From CAVPGH01 sp046726955 (GTDB lineage Bacteria > Acidobacteriota > Vicinamibacteria > Fen-336), in the NCBI GenBank assembly GCA_046726955.1, contig JBKPBQ010000325.1:1-15604 (forward strand): a stretch of 15,604 nucleotides of DNA, written 5' to 3'. A program made the position numbers and the translations under genes. The notes under the pieces were generated by a model that saw only the letters and a program-made list of their open reading frames with translations, searched no databases and was not told where the DNA came from. Shown here in pieces: positions 12,505-15,604 of the stretch. Position 1 is the stretch's first letter. Every line of letters begins with the position of its first letter.

Positions 12505-13908
12505 ATGGCCAGGGACTACGACGTGGTCGTGCTGGGGGCGGGGCCGGGCGGCTATCCCGCCGCGATCCGGGCGAGCCAGCTCGGCCTCAAGACCGCGATC
12601 GTCGAGAAGAAGTACTGGGGCGGGGTCTGCCTCAACGTGGGCTGCATCCCCTCGAAGGCGCTCCTGCGGAACGCGGAGCTCGTGAACATCCTGAAGCACG
12701 AGCGCGAGACGTTCGGCCTGCGCGTCGAGGGGAGTGTGAGCTTCGACTACGCCCAGGCCTTCGCGCGCAGCCGGCGCGTGGCCGATGGGCGGGTGCGGGG
12801 CGTCCGGTTCTTGATGAAGAAGAACCACATCGACACCGTCGAGGGCTGGGGCACCTTCAGCAGCCCGACCACGCTCGAGGTGGCCCTGAACGCGGGCGGG
12901 CAGGAGACGCTCCGCTTCAAGCACGCGATCCTCGCTCCCGGAGCGACGACGCGTCTCCTTCCCGGCACGCGGGTCTCCGAGCGGGTCGCGACCTACGAGG
13001 AGCAGATCCTCCAGGACCACCTGCCCGGTCGCATCGTGATCGCCGGCGCGGGCGCCATCGGCGTCGAGTTCGCCTACGTGATGAACGCCTACGGCGTCGA
13101 GGTGACGCTCGTGGAGTTCCTCGACCGCGTGGTGCCGCTCGAGGACCCGGACGTCTCCGCGGAGCTGCAGAAGCGCTTCGTCCGCCGCGGCATCAAGATC
13201 CTCGCGAAGACGAAGGTGGAGTCGATCGAGGAGACGGACGCGGGCGTGCGCGTCACGGTCTCCGGCGCCGACGGCGCCCGCCAGGTCCTCGAGGCGGACA
13301 AGGTCCTGCAAGCGATCGGGTTCCGTCCGCGTGTCGAGGGCTACGGCCTCGAGGCGACGGGCCTGAAGCCGAACGAGCGCGGGCTCGTCGAGATCGACGC
13401 CCACATGCGCACGAAGGTCCCGCACATCTCGATGATCGGCGACGCCACGGGCAAGATGATGCTGGCCCACGCGGCGGAGGCGATGGGCATCATCGCCGCG
13501 GAGGCGATCGCGGGCGCGCACACGATCACGCTCGACTACGACATGATACCGCGAGCCACCTACTGCCAGCCGCAGATTGCCGCCTTCGGCTACACGGAGG
13601 CCCAGGCCCGCGAGAAGGGGTTCGACGTCGTCTCCTCGGCGTTCCCCTTCACGGCCAGCGGCAAGGCGCACGGCCTCGGGGACACCGCCGGCTTCGTGAA
13701 GCTCGTGGCGGACAAGAAGTACGGCGAGCTGCTGGGCGCGCACCTGATCGGCCCCGACGTGACGGAGCTGCTGCCCGAGCTCACGCTCGCCCGGCAGTCG
13801 GAGCTGACCGTGGAGGAGATCGCGCGCAACGTGCACGCCCACCCCACGCTCAGCGAGGCGATCAAGGACGCCGCGCACGGCGTCCTTGGCCACCCGATCA
13901 ACCTCTAG
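12505..13908 (+). CDS. lpdA: Dihydrolipoyl dehydrogenase (E3), mycobacterial-LpdC-like
   Basis: This 467-residue flavoenzyme reoxidises dihydrolipoamide with NAD in the pyruvate, 2-oxoglutarate or branched-chain dehydrogenase complexes or the glycine cleavage system. It has the FAD-binding GAGPGG (11-16), the redox disulfide in GGVCLNVGCIPSKALL (Cys42, Cys47), the NAD-binding IAGAGAIGVEFAYV near 174-187, the second FAD segment SMIGDATGKMMLAH, and the C-terminal HAHPTLSEA with catalytic His446 and Glu451. The ATG at 12505 follows GGAG by 8 bases; the upstream in-frame part lacks the fold. Stretches such as YWGGVCLNVGCIPSKALLRN and PRATFCQP-like PRATYCQPQ closely match the M. tuberculosis LpdC type. 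The other complex subunits are not here, so it is unlinked from its partners. The phosphatase gene follows after 16 bp, probably cotranscribed. Confidence 0.97.
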   Translation: MARDYDVVVLGAGPGGYPAAIRASQLGLKTAIVEKKYWGGVCLNVGCIPSKALLRNAELVNILKHERETFGLRVEGSVSFDYAQAFARSRRVADGRVRGVRFLMKKNHIDTVEGWGTFSSPTTLEVALNAGGQETLRFKHAILAPGATTRLLPGTRVSERVATYEEQILQDHLPGRIVIAGAGAIGVEFAYVMNAYGVEVTLVEFLDRVVPLEDPDVSAELQKRFVRRGIKILAKTKVESIEETDAGVRVTVSGADGARQVLEADKVLQAIGFRPRVEGYGLEATGLKPNERGLVEIDAHMRTKVPHISMIGDATGKMMLAHAAEAMGIIAAEAIAGAHTITLDYDMIPRATYCQPQIAAFGYTEAQAREKGFDVVSSAFPFTASGKAHGLGDTAGFVKLVADKKYGELLGAHLIGPDVTELLPELTLARQSELTVEEIARNVHAHPTLSEAIKDAAHGVLGHPINL

Positions 13909-13924
13909 AATCGTCCTCGGAACC

Positions 13925-14725
13925 ATGGCGGACGAGAGCGCGAGCGGCCGGCTGGTGGCGGTGGCGGCGGAGGCCGCGCTCCGCGCGGGAGAGATCCAGA
14001 AGGAGCGCTACGGCCAGGCCGTGCGCATCGACTACAAGGGCGAGATCAACCTCGTGACCGAGGTCGATCACGCGTGCGAGGCGGCCATCCTGGAAGTCCT
14101 GCGCTCGCGCTTCCCCGACCACGACATCGTCACCGAGGAGTCGGACCTCGCGCGGCGCGGCTCGCGCTACGTGTGGCACGTGGACCCGCTCGACGGCACC
14201 ACCAACTTTGCGCACGGCTATCCGTGCTTCTGCTCGTCGGTGGGTGTCGCGCTCGACGGGGTGGTGGTGGCGGGGGCCGTCTACGAGCCGTTGAAAGCCG
14301 AGCTCTTCACGGCGGAGCGCGGCGCCGGCGCGCACCTGAACGGCCGGCGTCTCGCCGTGTCGGGAGCGACCGAGCTGCTGAAGAGCCTGCTCATCACCGG
14401 CTTCCCCTACGACCTGCGCGAGGACCTGGAAGGGAAGCTCCGGCTCTTCAACCGCCTCATGGGCGAGGCGCGCGCCATCCGCCGCGACGGCTCGGCGGCA
14501 GTGGACCTGAGCTACGTGGCCGCGGGCCGCGTGGACGGCTTCTGGGAGGAGAAGCTGCACACCTGGGACATGGCCGCCGGTGTCCTCATGATCGAGGAGG
14601 CGGGCGGGCGCGTGTCTCGCTTCGACGGCTCGCCGCTCGCCCTGCGCGAGGACGAGATCGTGGCCACGAACGGCCGCATCCACCACGCCATGGTCGCGGT
14701 GCTGCAGGAGAAGCGCGAGGCCTGA
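13925..14725 (+). CDS. Inositol monophosphatase family protein
   Basis: This 266-residue enzyme belongs to the Mg-dependent, Li-sensitive phosphatase superfamily (IMPase, SuhB, HisN, CysQ). All metal ligands are visible: Glu71-Glu72 in VTEES, Asp87 and Asp90 in DPLDGTTN (87-94), and Asp215 in TWDMAAG. The GEINLVTEVD segment near residue 39 is typical. It hydrolyses the phosphate of myo-inositol 1-phosphate or a similar substrate in the cytoplasm; SuhB-like, histidinol-phosphatase-like or PAP-phosphatase roles cannot be told apart here. The ATG at 13925 lies 16 bp after the lpdA stop with only CGGAAC as a weak ribosome site, which supports coupling to lpdA. A hairpin overlaps the stop codon. 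Confidence 0.93.
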   Translation: MADESASGRLVAVAAEAALRAGEIQKERYGQAVRIDYKGEINLVTEVDHACEAAILEVLRSRFPDHDIVTEESDLARRGSRYVWHVDPLDGTTNFAHGYPCFCSSVGVALDGVVVAGAVYEPLKAELFTAERGAGAHLNGRRLAVSGATELLKSLLITGFPYDLREDLEGKLRLFNRLMGEARAIRRDGSAAVDLSYVAAGRVDGFWEEKLHTWDMAAGVLMIEEAGGRVSRFDGSPLALREDEIVATNGRIHHAMVAVLQEKREA

Positions 14726-14739
14726 CCGTCGCCGTCAGG
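14721..14739. terminator. Hairpin between convergent phosphatase gene and tRNA
   Basis: CCTGAC (14721-14726) and GTCAGG (14734-14739) form a 6-bp stem with a 7-nt loop and include the phosphatase stop TGA. It lies 16 bp past the tRNA 3' end on the other strand, so it could act in both directions. Neither side has a T-run, so confidence as an intrinsic terminator is low. Confidence 0.3.
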
Positions 14740-14754
14740 ACGACTCGAAGGATG

Positions 14755-14838
14755 TGCCCGGGGCCGGAGTCGAACCGGCACGAGCTTTCGCTCACAGCAT
14801 TTTAAGTGCCGCGTGTCTGCCAGTTTCACCACCCGGGC
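14755..14838 (-). tRNA. tRNA-Leu (anticodon UAA)
   Basis: An 84-nt cloverleaf is complete on the minus strand. The acceptor arms are GCCCGGG (14838-14832) and CCCGGGC (14762-14756), with discriminator A at 14755. The D-arm has a GTG/CAC stem. The anticodon arm is CGGCA-CTTAAAA-TGCTG, giving TAA as anticodon (one G-U pair in the stem). The long type II variable arm is GAGC-GAAA-GCTC. The T-arm is GCCGG-TTCGACT-CCGGC. The long variable arm plus UAA identifies leucine, reading UUA and UUG. CCA is not encoded; the next bases are CA then T, so the tail must be added by the nucleotidyltransferase. UUA is very rare in such GC-rich genes, but UUG needs it too. Confidence 0.97.
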
Positions 14839-15031
14839 GCGGACGCGGCCAGCGACGCCGCGCGCACGCACGCAGCGATTATCGCTCAGTCGCCGGCCGA
14901 TCGGCGCGTCGAGCCCGCAACGAAAAGCGGATACGCGTACGAATTCGTCGCGATCGGCCCCGATTCCTCGCGGAGGGCGCACCGCGTCGTGCTAGTGTTT
15001 TCCGCTCCGGAGCAGCCAAGGTCGGCGAAAG
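14839..15031. other. Spacer between tRNA and the DNRLRE gene, with possible tRNA -10
   Basis: No gene is seen here. The odd palindrome AGCGAT-T-ATCGCT (14874-14886) contains, on the minus strand, GATAAT (14883-14878), a near-consensus -10 about 40 bp before the tRNA 5' end; no good -35 lies upstream. ACGAATTCGT (14939-14948) is a second 10-bp palindrome without obvious role. Confidence 0.35.
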
Positions 15032-15604
15032 TTGAGAAGGGTCCTCTGCCTCTGCGCGGTGGTTTCGTGCGGCCCCGTCCCGCGTGCCGCCGCGGAGCTG
15101 CGCGTACTCCAGCAGGGGAGCGCCGGCTACACGGGAGCCCGCGACACGTTCGTGAGCACGAGCAACTGGGCTGTCCCTCCCCAGTACACGCTGAACTACG
15201 GCCGCAACCCGCTGCTCCGGGTCACTCGCGACGGCGCCGACAGCGTCCTCGTGTGGTTCGACCTCGCCGGCATCCCGCCTAGCGCGATCGTCTCGGCGGC
15301 GACGCTCGCCCTCTACAACACGACGGCGCCGCCCGCGGGGGCGGCCCGGCGGGTGAAGGCCTTCCCGCTGCTTCGCCCCTGGCGGGCAGGCAACCCGGTC
15401 GCCGCGCCGCTCGACGTTTCGGGCCGCTCGGGGGCGACGGGCGTCCTCGCCTTCGGGTACTTCGCGGGCGAAGGCACCGACGTCCCCTGGGGGGCGTTGG
15501 GTCTGGCCGCGGGCAGCGATTACGCGGCGGTCGCGGCCGCGTCCGTCGAGGTGGAGGGGCCGGGCTGGTACGAGTGGGAGGTCACCAGCGTCGTACAGGA
15601 CTGG
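15032..15604 (+). CDS. Secreted DNRLRE-domain protein, 5' part only
   Basis: The frame runs open from a TTG at 15032 to the window end (191 codons) without stop; AAGG about 11 bases upstream is the only ribosome site, and no ATG or GTG lies between the preceding stop at 14993 and the TTG. The first 21 residues (RRVLCLCAVVSC... ending PRAAA) look like a short signal peptide; VVSC also fits a lipobox, though the stretch before it is short. From residue 22 the sequence shows the DNRLRE plan: LQQGSAGYTGARDTFVST, NYGRNPLLRV, VLVWFDLAGIPPSAIVSAATLALYNT, VKAFPLLRPW, and WYEWEVTSVVQDW. Such domains occur in surface and extracellular multi-domain proteins. What follows is outside the window. Confidence 0.8.
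   Translation, partial: MRRVLCLCAVVSCGPVPRAAAELRVLQQGSAGYTGARDTFVSTSNWAVPPQYTLNYGRNPLLRVTRDGADSVLVWFDLAGIPPSAIVSAATLALYNTTAPPAGAARRVKAFPLLRPWRAGNPVAAPLDVSGRSGATGVLAFGYFAGEGTDVPWGALGLAAGSDYAAVAAASVEVEGPGWYEWEVTSVVQDW

Noticed and set aside
12087..14057. Very long open frames opposite or out of frame with lpdA and the glycosyltransferase, such as 12087-14057 (+) and 12448-13926 (-)
   Set aside because: They arise because GC-rich genes rarely give stop codons in other frames. Their products are Arg/Gly/Pro/His-rich without motifs, while the in-frame proteins have full family motifs.
14755..14838. tRNA-Leu as the attachment site of an integrated element
   Set aside because: No integrase, no repeat of the tRNA 3' end elsewhere in the window, and normal genes on both sides.

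Overview
The window is one very GC-rich, gene-dense stretch of a bacterial chromosome. Codon third positions are almost all G or C, except in one short block. The sequence alone does not name the organism. A cytoplasm/envelope layout with an HtrA-type protease, an ECF sigma factor with a membrane anti-sigma factor, a HEAT-repeat secreted protein, a DNRLRE surface protein and a mycobacterial-looking dihydrolipoyl dehydrogenase would fit a soil Acidobacteriota or Rokubacteria/Methylomirabilota-like lineage. That placement is an inference of low confidence. I see no phage, IS element, CRISPR array or plasmid gene.

Left part (1-5700): the 3' end of an HtrA-family protease gene, a small membrane protein of unknown role (298-852) and a short-chain dehydrogenase (965-1843). 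Next come two regulated modules. The first is a TetR repressor plus EamA drug/metabolite exporter (minus strand, stop and start abutting), divergent from a metallo-beta-lactamase-fold hydrolase. The 127-bp spacer between them holds overlapping promoters, two matching TetR-type inverted repeats and a leader that can fold over the hydrolase ribosome binding site. The second is an Rrf2-family regulator, apparently read from a leaderless mRNA and closed by a clear rho-independent terminator, followed on the same strand by a second short-chain dehydrogenase.

Middle (5712-8205): phosphoglucomutase (pgm), then a gap of about 340 bp and a small secreted protein with a TIMP/netrin-like (NTR) cysteine pattern. 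This block has clearly more A/T at third positions than its neighbours, so it may have been acquired.

Minus-strand operon (12446 down to 8206): a GT39/ArnT-like membrane glycosyltransferase, an ECF sigma factor, its zinc-finger transmembrane anti-sigma factor, and an exported coiled-coil/TPR/HEAT-repeat protein. The last three genes overlap by 4 bp at each junction (GTGA, ATGA), so they are very probably translated together as a regulatory and envelope unit.

Right part (12505-15604): lpdA (dihydrolipoyl dehydrogenase) and an inositol-monophosphatase-family gene in tandem, a tRNA-Leu(UAA) on the minus strand, and the 5' part of a secreted DNRLRE-domain protein that runs off the window.

The most rewarding places to look again are the hydrolase leader and TetR operator region (3357-3457), the sigma/anti-sigma/HEAT operon and its link to the glycosyltransferase, and the NTR-like island.
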